In this document: positions 25,044 through 36,400 of the stretch, piece after piece | How positions within the stretch are numbered: the stretch's first letter is position 1 | Layout: every line of letters starts with the position of its first letter | DNA from: Zymoseptoria tritici IPO323 | Taxonomy: Eukaryota; Ascomycota; Dothideomycetes; Mycosphaerellales; Mycosphaerellaceae | Direction of reading: 5' to 3' | Length of the DNA: 64,000 bases | Assembly (NCBI RefSeq): GCF_000219625.1 | Contig: NC_018212.1 | Coordinates: forward strand, 868,001-932,000 | Program-made: the position numbers and the translations under genes | The notes under the pieces: model-generated | Told to the model about the DNA's origin: nothing | The model's database searches: none | What the model saw: the letters and a program-made list of their open reading frames with translations, nothing else

Positions 25044-27494
25044 ATGTCCGCCGACGTGATAACGCCAGCAATCCTCGAATATATCGACCATAACGCCTAC
25101 CCCGAATCCGAAGCCATCTCCTCTGCTTCGCTTTCCTCTTCTACCCTCGATCAGCTTCAGGCCTCTCTCCGCGAAGAACAGGATGCTGCGAAACAAGAGC
25201 TTTCCGCGCTCAGCCGGGAGTCCGCTCCAGATATCGACACGTGGATACAGCGAGCGAAAGAGCTGCAAGCGGACATTCTGAGAAGTCGAGAGACGGCGAG
25301 GCAGATTGTGGAAGAAGCGGAGCTGGGAGAGAGTGTCAGGAAAGAGCTCAGGGAGAAGGAGGAGAAGGTGAAATTCCTGGAGAGGGAGGTCAAGTTCAAT
25401 GAGTCGTTGGCGAGGAGGTTAGAGGGCGTTGGGGCCGTGAAGAGTTTGGTTGCGGAAGGAAGGCAGAATGTGGTTGATGGGCAGTTCGAGAGTGCATTGG
25501 AGAGCCTTGCACAGGCTGAGGAAGGCCTTGGAGACATCGGTACCGACGAGACAGGAGTGGGAGGATTGCTGGGTGGGAAAGTGGAGGGTCTGCGGAGCAT
25601 GCTGAAAGAGGCGGTACTGGAGAAATGGAATCGAACTGTCGTGATCGACATCGAAGGGCATAAAGCGGCGTTTGAAAGGACGGAGGAACTACCGATGCTG
25701 GTGAATCTTGCGAAAGGGTTGGAGCTATTCGACAATTTGGTGGACAAGTTGGCCAGAGATTTTGACAGAGCCATCGTCAAGCCCAGGCTACACGTCGGAC
25801 GTAGCGGCGTGCACAGAATCGCGGTTGACCAGGCTGGTCTTAGATGCGAGCAAACTCACGACGAGGATGGTTCTCACGCTGCGCATCAAGATCTCAAAAC
25901 CACGCTGAGGCTTCTCTCCGCGAAGCTGCCGCAAACTGTGGCTCTACCACTATCGCAGACACTCATACCGTCGATGACATCTCGACTTGAGGACGAGTGG
26001 CTCGATGCGACAGTCCCTCTGGAGATCGCAGACATGCCCTCCTTTCAGGCTGTTCTTGCCGATGTCGTTGGCCTGGCAGATTACATCGATGAATTGGGAT
26101 GGCATGGCAGTCAATCTTTGCGCCAATGGGTCTCTAACGCGCCAAAAACATGGCTCACAAAAAGACGCGAGACGACTTTGAGCGATGTCCGCAATCTCGT
26201 GTTCGTTGGACTTCGAGAGACCAAGACCGTGGAGCGTGTCGAGACGCAGATGGTTAGCAAAGAGGATGCCGTGAATGGAGGCGGTGAAGACGACTGGGAT
26301 ACTGCCTGGGACGAGCCGGAGCTTTCATCACCTCAAAAGGCTCCACCTCCCGTACAAGACGCAGACGAAGATGAGGATGCAAGTGCATGGGAGGCTGACT
26401 TTGAAGACGAAACCGCAAAGCCAGATGCCGGTGATGAAGACGAAGCTTGGGGTTGGGGCGGCGACGAGGAGACCAAACAGCCCAAGTCCAGCAGCCCGGA
26501 GGTGACGAGCAAGGATGCGTGGAAGTTCAACGCGACAGAAAGCGTTGTCTCTGATCAGCCTGCTGAGCGGGAGATGACACTTCGCGAGACTTTCACAGTA
26601 ACCGCCGTTCCAGACGGGATTCAAGATCTGATCAAACAGGTGATAGTCGATGCCGAGACGCTTGCCGGCCCTGAGTACTCTTCTTCGCCTATCGCTCCAG
26701 CTGCCAACGCACTCTATACCTTGCCTACCCTGGCGCTCGCCATCTACCGCGCCACGGCTACAACAGCGTACGCCAAGCTGCCAACAGGCAATATGCTCAT
26801 CTACAACGACTCCTCTCGCCTCGCCGACCAGCTCCGCGCTTGGCAAGCTTCTCAACCATCTGCATCACGCCTTCGCCTCGACAACGATGTCACTGCACTG
26901 GAAGCCTTTGCCAAACGAGCATACAGCAACGAAATGGAGTCTCAACGAACCATCCTCCGTGATCTCCTCGAAGGCGCCCAAGGCTTCAGCAACTGCTCTA
27001 TCGCTCCTTTCAAGGCCGAGTGTGAAAGCGCCGTCGAACAAACCGTGCATCGCCTCCGTGAAGTGCACAAGCAGTGGACGCCCATCCTATCCTCCTCCGC
27101 ACTGCTGCAATCGATCGGCAGCCTGCTCGGCACCGTGACTGGCAAGATGATCACCGAGATTCAAGACCTCCCCGACATCGGCGATGCGGATAGCAAAGCG
27201 CTCAAGAATCTGTGCGATGCCACGAGTGAAATCAAGGACTTGTTTGCACAGCAGGCACCAGATGGCACTTCGAAGGATATGACGTTTGTGTATTGTCCGA
27301 ACTGGCTGAAGTTTCAGTACTTGGCTGAGATCATGGAGAGCAGTCTTGCGGACATCAAGTATTTGTGGGGAGAGGGAGAGCTCAGCCTGGAGTTCGAAGC
27401 GGAAGAGGTTGTTGGATTGATTGAAGCGCTCTTCGCGGAGAGTGGCCTGAGGAGGAGCGCTATCGCGGAGATTAGGGGAGGAGGCAGGAGATAA
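25044..27494 (+). CDS. ZW10/Dsl1-type tethering protein
   Basis: An intronless gene of 816 aa. The start at 25044 (caaaATGtcc) is chosen because the frame upstream has no ATG and reads as leader DNA. The N-terminus is strongly alpha-helical coiled coil (LDQLQASLREEQDAAKQEL). The middle has an acidic Trp/Asp-rich insert around residues 410-490 (DDWDTAWDEPELSS, EDEAWGWGGDEE). The C-terminal helical region ends with EEVVGLIEALFAESGLRRSAIAEIRGG, as in ZW10/centromere-kinetochore family members. In fungi this protein belongs to the Dsl1/NRZ complex that tethers Golgi-derived vesicles at the ER. Assignment rests on overall pattern and the C-terminal motif. Confidence 0.7.
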   Translation: MSADVITPAILEYIDHNAYPESEAISSASLSSSTLDQLQASLREEQDAAKQELSALSRESAPDIDTWIQRAKELQADILRSRETARQIVEEAELGESVRKELREKEEKVKFLEREVKFNESLARRLEGVGAVKSLVAEGRQNVVDGQFESALESLAQAEEGLGDIGTDETGVGGLLGGKVEGLRSMLKEAVLEKWNRTVVIDIEGHKAAFERTEELPMLVNLAKGLELFDNLVDKLARDFDRAIVKPRLHVGRSGVHRIAVDQAGLRCEQTHDEDGSHAAHQDLKTTLRLLSAKLPQTVALPLSQTLIPSMTSRLEDEWLDATVPLEIADMPSFQAVLADVVGLADYIDELGWHGSQSLRQWVSNAPKTWLTKRRETTLSDVRNLVFVGLRETKTVERVETQMVSKEDAVNGGGEDDWDTAWDEPELSSPQKAPPPVQDADEDEDASAWEADFEDETAKPDAGDEDEAWGWGGDEETKQPKSSSPEVTSKDAWKFNATESVVSDQPAEREMTLRETFTVTAVPDGIQDLIKQVIVDAETLAGPEYSSSPIAPAANALYTLPTLALAIYRATATTAYAKLPTGNMLIYNDSSRLADQLRAWQASQPSASRLRLDNDVTALEAFAKRAYSNEMESQRTILRDLLEGAQGFSNCSIAPFKAECESAVEQTVHRLREVHKQWTPILSSSALLQSIGSLLGTVTGKMITEIQDLPDIGDADSKALKNLCDATSEIKDLFAQQAPDGTSKDMTFVYCPNWLKFQYLAEIMESSLADIKYLWGEGELSLEFEAEEVVGLIEALFAESGLRRSAIAEIRGGGRR

Positions 27495-28007
27495 TAAGCG
27501 GCTCTGACCGTGCTGCCGGGAGTATCGCAGTGGAGAGCTTCTGCTCGACTTGCAGCAGCTTGTCACTCGTCTCTGCCACGCGCACACCGAATCAAGGCCA
27601 TGACATCTCTTTGACGATTTAGCCAATAGCATGCATGCCCCGCTAAAGGCGTCCGTGAGAGCAATCGAGTCGCTTGACGTTCAGGTGAGACCGCATGAAT
27701 GCATGTCAGATCATGGACGTTACGATGGAGAAAGCTCTCTGACAGCGAATCCAGACGTACCCAGGAGCGAAATCAGGTAACCCTTTCCCCCCTCGCATTG
27801 GTCTACACTCCCCTCAGACACTGTCTCGACGTGTTCGCTTGCCACCTCGCTACCGACTCTGCCTTTGTGTGAGCCATCTTCAGGCATGCATTTGGGATAC
27901 ATCTGAGACCCGCGCTCTGTCTCATGCGAGATCCTGAACTGCTCATCTCCTTTCCGGTTCCAGACAACAGCATCAGGAGCAGCCTCTCATTCTACTCAGC
28001 ACTTAGT
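27495..28007. other. Intergenic
   Basis: The ZW10 3' flank and the upstream region of the broken membrane-protein gene. No feature is seen. Confidence 0.4.
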
Positions 28008-30022
28008 ATGGCAGATATGACCAGAATCGCCAGCACAGTGGGAATATGGCTCGCGGTAGCTATACTACTAGTCACCATACCCTGTGTGATCTTGGCTCTC
28101 CTGGTGCGGAGAGCTAGCGAGACGCCGCGCAATAAAGCGCTCGCTGCGATCGACTCAGGTTCTCCCGATCACCACGGATACATTACGCGAGGTGTGCCTC
28201 TTCCACGCGGGATTCGTCTGTTGCGGAAGGTGAACGCACCCATCCTCGACGGAGCTCCTGAGGTCGTCGGCAGGCGTATGAGGTGGAACAACGAGCGAGA
28301 TATACCCTTGGAATCACCTGGCTGGATCCAGATGGCCGAAACTCTCAAAGCGTTCGGCATGACCTTTGAGACTGGGGACAGTCTGATCTTTGGCGACGAC
28401 AAGTCCTTTAGCATGGGTCAGCCCATTGGTCACAATTATCCTAGACTACCAATCTCGCCGCCGTGGATATTTGACTTGGGTCTGGCAGGCCGCTTCGGCG
28501 TAAGGCCGGATGATGGTAAATGGTCAAAGCAATTGCTCGCAGACCACCATACACCTGTCGGGTCAGACGAAACCTTTTCTGGTAGGCTTCCCGCGTATCA
28601 ATGGGATGATTTCGAGGAGCCCTTGCCCGACTGGGCTCGGAACGATGCCACAAAACCGCCTGCAATGCATGATTTCGACATGATGGCACGAACCAGACTC
28701 GCCGGGTTGGTGGGGGTTATCCGATTTGGGTATTGGCCTGACTCTCACATCTCTTTTACCGGACATGAGCCAGATGAAATTGGAGGCAACCTGAACGACA
28801 CGCTGGATGTCGCAAGTCTGTTCTGGTTGGCCGTTGGCTGTCTACCGCTCGAGGATGGTCGCATCAGTGGGTTCGACAACGTCGTACAGGAGATCACGAC
28901 AGAGCCGACAAATCTTCCGGGTGACCTTGGCTTCATGCCAGGTCCTCCGATCGTAAGCTCCAAAGGTCGCAGTAAGAAGAAGTCTGGCAAACGACACCGC
29001 AACGGCAAAGTAAATATTAAAGCCTCTTACCTAGGGGAGCTCGTGACCTTCGCCAAGGCACAAGCAGAGGTTCCTCGTCTGTATCGTCTCAGTGCTACCA
29101 ACAAACGAGTCGACGCTCTTTCCAATCTCGCCGCTCTGGTCGGCGCAGAGACAGCAGCTACTCACGCCCTGTCTCTCGAAGAGCTTCAAATCTCGCCTGA
29201 AGAAATGCTCGAGCTCATTGCAGACTCAAGAGAGACGTACGTTCCCTGCCATCGGATCTGGATTCGTTTGACACGCAAGATGGAGCGTCACGAAAGCCTG
29301 GGTGGCAGCTGGTTTCTATTGCGCGGGGATGCCCAACTTCTCGCTCTGGCACTCATTGAGTTGCCCATCTGTCCACACGGCGTTTTGATGTACAAGCAGC
29401 AGATGTCCTTACTTCGAGAGCTCCTGGAGGGAACGCAAGAACTTCTTCCGCGTCTGCTCGCGCAGATTGGAAGGCACTTGGCCTTGTTTCGTCTCGAACC
29501 TGTCGAGACTTCCAGTCTCGAGGCTGCCATGCTGGAATTACTCGCGTGTTGCTGGAATTACTCGCGTGTATCACGCCATACAACTATACTCGAGCTTTTG
29601 GCGCAGCGCTCAGCTCCCTGGACGATGTCATAGGAAGCGTTCGCAATATGCCGTCGAGATTTCTTCAAGTGGTCGTACAAGCAGTCGTCCTTACCAGCCG
29701 CGAGTTCCGGGACCTCGTCGTGCAGTCCCTCCGAAGCATCGAGGATTGCATGTCGACGAGTCTGTTCGTAGACATGACCAATTCCACGCTTGATATGGAA
29801 GTCATCTTGGGGACGTGGAAGAGGTTCCCGCTGGATCTTGACGTCTTGATGCCAGACATGGCGCCCAAGGAGAAGCTTGTGCGCTGGCAGATCCCGTACA
29901 CATACGTGCTTCTGTTGACTCTCAGAGCGGCGCTCAAAAGCGCTTACTTGCGGACATCGTTGGACTCGCAGCCCTTGTTCGATTTGGTGCTCGGCATGGA
30001 TGATGTGGGATATGTTCAGTAG
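28008..30022 (+). pseudogene. Unknown membrane protein, broken by 20-bp duplication
   Basis: A first frame runs from an ATG at 28008 to a stop at 29633. A second frame, 29546 to 30022, continues the same protein. They meet at a tandem duplication: 29531-29550 and 29551-29570 differ at only one base. Removing one 20-bp copy joins the two frames without a stop into about 664 aa. The N-terminus has one membrane helix (GIWLAVAILLVTIPCVILALLV). The rest is globular, with a basic patch (SKKKSGKRHRN) near the middle. I do not recognise the family. An intron cannot explain the break because it would be far too short. The allele is either a recent pseudogene or an assembly error at a repeat. Confidence 0.75.
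29531..29570. repeat. 20-bp tandem duplication inside a coding frame
   Basis: Two adjacent copies of GCTGGAATTACTCGCGTGTT, the second ending in A instead of T. The insertion of 20 bp shifts the reading frame by two. Confidence 0.95.
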
Positions 30023-30779
30023 CGGTGAACAGTCTGCCGCTGTGGGAGGGATGGTGGTCTTACGAAGGGCTAGCCAGCGAGTGCGGTCGGCGGCCGCCAC
30101 CACTTCATTGTCTCGTTCCCGGCACGTCAGGGCTTTCCCAGCTCTAGTGTATGTAACCTAGGGGTACGCCTCATTGGCGAGATAGAAGTTTTGGCAGTCC
30201 ACCGGCTTGTGTCCTACTACAACACATCATCCACTACGACAGGTAAGCTGGCACCACACGTTCATCACACGACAGAGAAACGCCGGCACGATGCTCGATA
30301 TACACGACGTATAAGCTTCAAGAGCACGTTGGCAACAGAGCGAGCCGTGGGACAATAACCAATCCGCTCAGCGCCCATCTGATCGTCTTCGTGCCACAGC
30401 ATACAGCCTCCCTCGTGGCGCGGGCGGAGCGGGGCGAAAAGGTGACTGCCGTTAGTCCGTGTGAGGGCTAGAACGAAGGAGAGGACCAGGTTGAGTTCCA
30501 CAGATTGGACGGAAGGTGTGGTTCGACAAGAGGCGTGAATTCGAGGCGTTTGGTGGAGTGGTGGGAGACGCTGTGCAATGTATGGCAAAAGTGATAAAAA
30601 GCAACGGTATTCGTTCAAGGCGAGTAGGAGTTGAACATTGTAAAAGTTTTCGCATTTTGTGATCTAGCAGTGAGTCGATACGTACGCCGGAGCCATGCTT
30701 TCTCAACATCTCTGTGCCCATGCGCATGGCCGAATACCGTGATCTCATCAAGACGTTCCCTCGAACCTCGATCAATTCT
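30023..30779. other. Convergent intergenic region
   Basis: This lies between the 3' ends of the broken membrane-protein gene and eIF3m. Chance frames only. Confidence 0.4.
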
Positions 30780-32117
30780 TTACTCCACCTCGACAGCCTG
30801 CGGTTGTTGCCGCTGCTGCTGATCATTCCTCTGCCTCTGGTTGTGGTTACGGAAACCACCCTGTCCACCGCCTGAAGCACCATGCCCACTCGCCTCCAAC
30901 TCCTTCTCCCTCGCATGATCCTCCTTTTGCGCACGGATGACCGCCAACACATTTGTCAAGCTGCTACGCCAAGTCTCCAATCGGCTTGCAACCTCACGCC
31001 ATTGGTTGTCCCCGAACACGCGGTACGTGCTGCGGTGGACGAGGAACTCTTGCTTCTGCTGGCTGAGCTTTCCCTCCACCAATCCGCTGCGGATGCTGTC
31101 GATGACCCACATCTCGACGTCTTCGGTGGAGACGTTGAGGGCCTTGGCGATGTGTCCGTAGGGGAGAGTACGGGAGGAAGAGGCCTGGGCGGCGAGGGAG
31201 GCGAGAGTGAGTTGGCGCATCTTCTTGTCAAGGATGTCCTCGTCGAGAGAGTTTTCGGAGATGAATGAGTCGTTGCCCTCCTTGAAGTCCTGGAAGTCGT
31301 CGTAGTTCTCCGAGCTGAAAAGTTCGAGAAGTTCGAACCAGGTCGGGTCGGATTTGCGGAGTGCTTGGATGCTGTCGAGTGCTGTGAGGTCTTGAAAGTC
31401 GAAGTGCTTCTCGTTCTGAAGAGCAAGCTTCAGCGCGCGTACGGAGAGTTCACGCGCTTCTGTTGACGAGGCATCATTCTGGGTTGTGCGAAGAGCCTTG
31501 AGGAGGAAGGAGTAGCTCTGCTCCAATTCGTGCGCAGCATTCGCCGCATCCGCAATCGCGAGGTACAGTTTTCGCGCATCCGCTGGCTCCAATTCCCACT
31601 CGTGTACCCAGCTGTCCACCGCCTTCAGTTGTGGCGCCAATGTCTCATAGTTGCCTGAGTTCTTGATCACATTGATAATCGCGAGAAGGACATGATATCT
31701 GCTCTCGTCGTCTGGCTCAAGAGTGTTGAAGAGTGTGCTCAATATTCCCAGCGCGATTCCGGTGCCGTTGTGAGGAGATGATGTGACGGGTGCGGTGAGG
31801 TATCGGCAGATGTGTGGGAGGTATTGGTCGGGGTCTTCGGCCTGGGACACCAGGTGGATGAGGAGATTGTATGCGGCCTGGAGTTCTCTCTCGGGTGCGC
31901 CGTTGAGGATGGAGCTCGCAGTCACCAACTTCTTCAGCACAGCATCGCGATCGGTCTCTGTGGGACGGTCTGACTTTTCGGGGTCGGCGAGGAGTGGGGT
32001 GATGTCGGCCGCGAGAGTTGAGCCTTCGCCCTTTGCGTTGTCGAGGTATGCGGCGAGTTCGAGGGAGAGTTCTTCGAATGCGCCCTCAACGAGGGAGAGC
32101 TTAGAGATTCCGGGCAT
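30780..32117 (-). CDS. Translation initiation factor eIF3 subunit m
   Basis: An intronless gene of 445 aa starting at MPGISKLSLVEGAFEELSLEL. The frame is open a further 48 codons upstream with Pro/Thr-rich residues, judged to be 5' UTR. The product is a PCI-domain subunit of the eIF3 scaffold that organises the 43S preinitiation complex in the cytosol. It shows helical repeats followed by the PCI/winged-helix region (MRQLTLASLAAQASSSRTLPYGHIAKAL, EDVEMWVIDSIRSGLVEGKL, VHRSTYRVFGDNQWREVASRLETWRSSL). The Gly/Gln/Arg-rich tail is typical of fungal eIF3m. Confidence 0.9.
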   Translation of the reverse strand: MPGISKLSLVEGAFEELSLELAAYLDNAKGEGSTLAADITPLLADPEKSDRPTETDRDAVLKKLVTASSILNGAPERELQAAYNLLIHLVSQAEDPDQYLPHICRYLTAPVTSSPHNGTGIALGILSTLFNTLEPDDESRYHVLLAIINVIKNSGNYETLAPQLKAVDSWVHEWELEPADARKLYLAIADAANAAHELEQSYSFLLKALRTTQNDASSTEARELSVRALKLALQNEKHFDFQDLTALDSIQALRKSDPTWFELLELFSSENYDDFQDFKEGNDSFISENSLDEDILDKKMRQLTLASLAAQASSSRTLPYGHIAKALNVSTEDVEMWVIDSIRSGLVEGKLSQQKQEFLVHRSTYRVFGDNQWREVASRLETWRSSLTNVLAVIRAQKEDHAREKELEASGHGASGGGQGGFRNHNQRQRNDQQQRQQPQAVEVE

Positions 32118-32953
32118 GCCGGGCGGTAGAGTGGTGGGAGTGGTCGTTGGTGAAGTTGGTGGGCTTGCTGAAGATGCGAAGTGGTAGTTGGATCTCGGAT
32201 TCGGGTCAAACAATTTCGTCGAGTGGCCGTACGCGAACAAGACGAGGCCGTAAGGCAACAAGGCACGAACGACTTGAGTGCTACTATTTCATGAACGCCG
32301 TTTGATATTTCCATTGACGTGACATTTTCTCGAACTCTGACACATTAGGAGCCTCTGCCTTTTCGAAGAAGTGTGCTTGCCTTGCTGTATACGCCAAGCG
32401 AATGAGCACAGCCACATCCCGTTCAGCCGCACTTAGAGATCTCGAACTTTTCACATGTCAGACCGGATTGGAGCAACATTGTCATGAAAGCTCGATAGCA
32501 GGTTCGTGGCACTGGAAGGACGGCATACGAGCAAAGATTCCAAAAGAGATATGGTCCAGCATCGCGACCTCATTATTCCATTTCATTTCTTGACCGTGCA
32601 ACGCAAATATACAGCCCAGAAAATGCTAGACATTCCCCTCAGTATGCGCCACCAGGAGGAACCAAAGCTCCGTCCTTTGACCTTCGCCTTCGCCTGCATC
32701 TCCGCCATGGCCGTGGCGGCAGTCCTATTTTAGCCTGCGTACGAGCGATCCGTGAGCATGCTTACAGGTCCGTCTTCGTGGACTCGTCGTGGCCGGGCGA
32801 TTAGTTACAGAGAACTCATGCTGATGTCTCCGGACCACAAAATCCAGCGTGATGCCTTGCTGTCGAAGGTCGATTTGACAGACCCTTTACGCCGAGCAAA
32901 GGGCATGGTCTTCATTCACCGCGTCCTTGACATGAACTCCATCACAAACCCAC
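32118..32953. other. Intergenic between eIF3m and RRS1
   Basis: The eIF3m promoter and RRS1 3' flank. Nothing else is supported. Confidence 0.4.
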
Positions 32954-33493
32954 TCACTTCCCCTTCCTGGCCTTCATCTTCCTCTCCCTCCTCTCCGGTC
33001 CACCCCGAATCTCCTTCGGATTCCCATACCCCTTCTTGCTCCCCGCCTTGTCCTCCTTCTCGGGCTTCTCATCCTCCACCTCAACCAACCAATCCCCACC
33101 ATCGCTCTTCCCCTTATACCCATACTTCGGCACCCAATCCTTCTTCTCCTCATCATAAACCATCTTGCCCTCCCTCTTCTTCGGCGCGATACCCTTCTTC
33201 TCCGCGAACTTGTCCCATTTCGTCTTCTCCTTTTCTTTGGGCACGGGTTTTTCTCGTGGGAGTTGGAGGACTGGACCGGGGAGGTCGATTTGTAGGGCGC
33301 CGTCGTCGGTGGAGCGGGTTATGGGGCATGTTGTTAGGAGTTGGTTGATGAGGTTTTGGGCGCAGTCTTGGGCGATGTTGGCGAGGAGGGCTTCTTTGTC
33401 GGGGTTGTTGGTGAGGGTGGGGAGAGGGTTCGGGTCGTTGATGAGCATGTGACCGAGGTCGTATGTATAGGGCTGGGCTTTTTCGGTCGCCAT
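32954..33493 (-). CDS. RRS1: Ribosome biogenesis regulatory protein Rrs1
   Basis: An intronless gene of 179 aa from MATEKAQPYTYDLGHM. The product is nucleolar; with Rpf2 it recruits 5S RNP to pre-60S particles. The core motif is present: YTYDLGHMLINDPNPLP, then LPREKPVPKEKEKTKWDKF and AEKKGIAPKKREGKMVYDE, WVPKYGYKG. A lysine-rich tail follows. The upstream 57 in-frame codons lack family similarity, so the inner Met is taken as the start. The protein is shorter than yeast Rrs1, which has a longer C-terminal basic extension. Confidence 0.9.
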   Translation of the reverse strand: MATEKAQPYTYDLGHMLINDPNPLPTLTNNPDKEALLANIAQDCAQNLINQLLTTCPITRSTDDGALQIDLPGPVLQLPREKPVPKEKEKTKWDKFAEKKGIAPKKREGKMVYDEEKKDWVPKYGYKGKSDGGDWLVEVEDEKPEKEDKAGSKKGYGNPKEIRGGPERRERKMKARKGK

Positions 33494-36400
33494 GTTTAGT
33501 GGATGTTGCCGTGAGAGGCTTTGGTCGTGGTGTGGTGTGCAAATGTGAGAGCTTTCACAGGTTGCTTGAACTTTTCGAGTCGCGCCACAGGCATAAAGTT
33601 CAAAATTAGTTCTAGTTGCTCTATCGATAAGATCTTGTTGAAGCCTGAGGCAGACTACAGACACCGTTGCATTGCGAACAACAACACCTCATGCCGCCAA
33701 CAACAACATCAATTCCCTTCTCCAATTCCAAAAATATCTCATCTCCCCCGTCCGTCAATCACGCACACTGTGCACCACCAACAACCCATCCCACGGCCCC
33801 CACAAACGCAGCCCCATCCGCGACCCAAAAATAAGCCGACGTCAGGGCCCGCGATCCTTCGAAAGACGGACCAACTTCACCTCTCAGATTCGGAGGAATT
33901 GAAAAGAATCCTTCTGCTTGAGCCTCATACTTTCTTCATCTCCGACATCAACTCAGCCTTCTCAGTCACATGTTGTTGCTCGGAGACGGAGATTGGAAAG
34001 GTGAAATGGTCGGACTTGACCGATGGAGAGGCCGCTGGCTACAGTAGTTTGGTGAGTCAGGAAAGAGGCCGCCAGTGAGAGTTAAGACTTGAGAGGCTAG
34101 GAGTCATCGTTTGTAGAGGATGATAGTTCACAGTCGCTGTGGAATTGTGTCATTGATGCGGACATTGAACGTGGAAACGTGAAGTGTGCAGTAAATGTTG
34201 ATCTGATTGAGTGACGTGAGTCTGTAGCTCTCTGTAGTGCCTATGTCTTCCCGTATTCTCCATTGACTCATTCAGGTCCAGCCTGCAATGATGATCTGTC
34301 TCTATAGCGATCCTGCGCTGCTCTATCCCTACATCGCCATAACGCCAATTGATGCTTCCGTAATACGCTTGCTATGCATCGCTGTAATAACAATCGTCTC
34401 GAGATCTTAGAGGCGTGAGCTCCGTATCTGATTGTTCTATTCCAACTCCAAAATCAAAACAAATCCCAAGTATCAAAGCATCCTCCTATCTGTTGCCCCA
34501 AAACCCCCCGCCCACAAGTTTCTCCAGTCACTGCATAACGGCGGTTTGTCCAGGTTGTGATCGCTTCTATGCTTGTTGATGCAAAAGCAAAGCATTGTTT
34601 TTTTTGGTGATTTGCTAGGCAGTGAAGATGCCGCCTATGATTTATCGTCCAGATGTAGAGTCGTGTTCCAGCGGTGTCCAATAAGCGGCGGAAGAAGGCG
34701 GCCGTAAGAGCAAGCAAGACATGGAATGCTCATCTCTACTCCCCAGGATCCCGAGGCTGTGGCGTCCGTCGTTGGCGAGCACGCTGAGGCCCACGCATCG
34801 TGCTGAAGATTGCACCTCCGGGATCTCGAGGGTTGGGCTCTCGACGTCCGCCAGGTGGATCACGAGGGTTTGGTGTCATGCTGTGTTGTCGGCGCCCGGC
34901 TCCATCATCGCGAGGTTGTGGTGGCTTTGGAGGACGAGGGCGAGATGGTGCTGCTTCTGTCCGCTGAACGGCCTCTCCGATCCAAGGGATGGTTCGAGTC
35001 ATGGTTGCGGTGATTGTTGAGATATGCGGAAGCTGGTGATAATGAGCCGTGGTGATGTCGGTCAGGCTGGAGTCTCTTGTTGGTATGTTGAGGTCGCCAA
35101 TGGTGGTGTGTAGAGCTGGTCAGGCGGTCTTGTATTCAAATGTCTTTCTTGATCGAGTGGTGTGGAAGTTGTTGAAGTGTGTGGAAGTGAAAGAAGCAAT
35201 GATAGACAGGAACAAGACAAGATATATGTTGTGCAATCAATGCATGGACAAGAGGAAAGGAAGTAGGTGCCTTACAGGTTGGCTGTGCTAGGCATGACTG
35301 ATTCGGCGGCCTCAGTCAGGTAGGCCGTCCACTGTTACAAGGCGAAGCAAGTGCCGTCAGAATACCTAAAGGAACCCTCCCCCGGTCCGTTGGTCAGTTG
35401 TCATGCGCCATTCAAATCGAATGCCTGCCTGGGGTTCGTAGACCAGGGACTACCAACGACATCATTGCAGTAGACAATGTTAGGTCGCTTGTTGGTGACC
35501 AGGTGGCAAAATCACCAAGACTAGGACCAAAAGTGGTAGTTGGTGAATGGAAGGATTGAGGCTGGAGTTAAGGAAGGCCTCCGGAGTGTCCACTAGGCAC
35601 AATGCTCCCGACCAGTTGATCGTGCAGGCCGAAAGAGCAGGCCGCCCTAAGCTTTCGATTGAAGACCAGTCATCGTTCTTGGAGACGAGTGAATGTCAGA
35701 CGGTGCCTTGAGCGGATCGGTATGAGGATCCCGAAGCTGAGAGGCAGCCTCAGGTTTAGCGTGGTATTGTTGCCTGGATTACGGGCGGCCCACGTCAGTC
35801 ATCATCGAATGGAGAGTGTCTGCGTGAATGTCCGTGGTTGACTCTGCGGGTCGGTGTCGTTCTGTGCAATGCCGTCTTGTGACCGCACTGCCACGTTGGT
35901 GATGGCGGTGATGGATGTTGATGGTGGAGAGAAGGTCGTTGGTTTCTCATGCAGCACCTTCCAGGTTGTCTTCTTTCCGGCCTTGGCGATCGGAGGGGCA
36001 GATTGGCTGCACCGCAACTCCTCTCTCCGTCTTCTTCCTCCGATTCACACCCGCATTGATCTTCCAACATGCACTGCATCGTCATACCGAAGTGAATGCA
36101 CAGTTCTGTTTATATCATCACAGCAGCGCTAGGATGCAGGTACCCTCACAGGCTCCACGGAGTAAACCTGGACATATCGTGCTCTCCAACAAGCTCCACA
36201 TCCGGAGAGCAACGTCGTCCTTCTCAGGCACCCGAGAACATGGTAGGTTCCTTCATTCTCGACCACTTGCCATTCTAGGAACTGTGCCGCAGCAAGGCTG
36301 AAACGGCTGAAATCTGCGACCGAAGCGCTGGCCCTACACCACCGTTCGCACCGCATCCAACAGGATCAGAATCCTTTGGGACCTTTTCCCGTCTTGTCGG

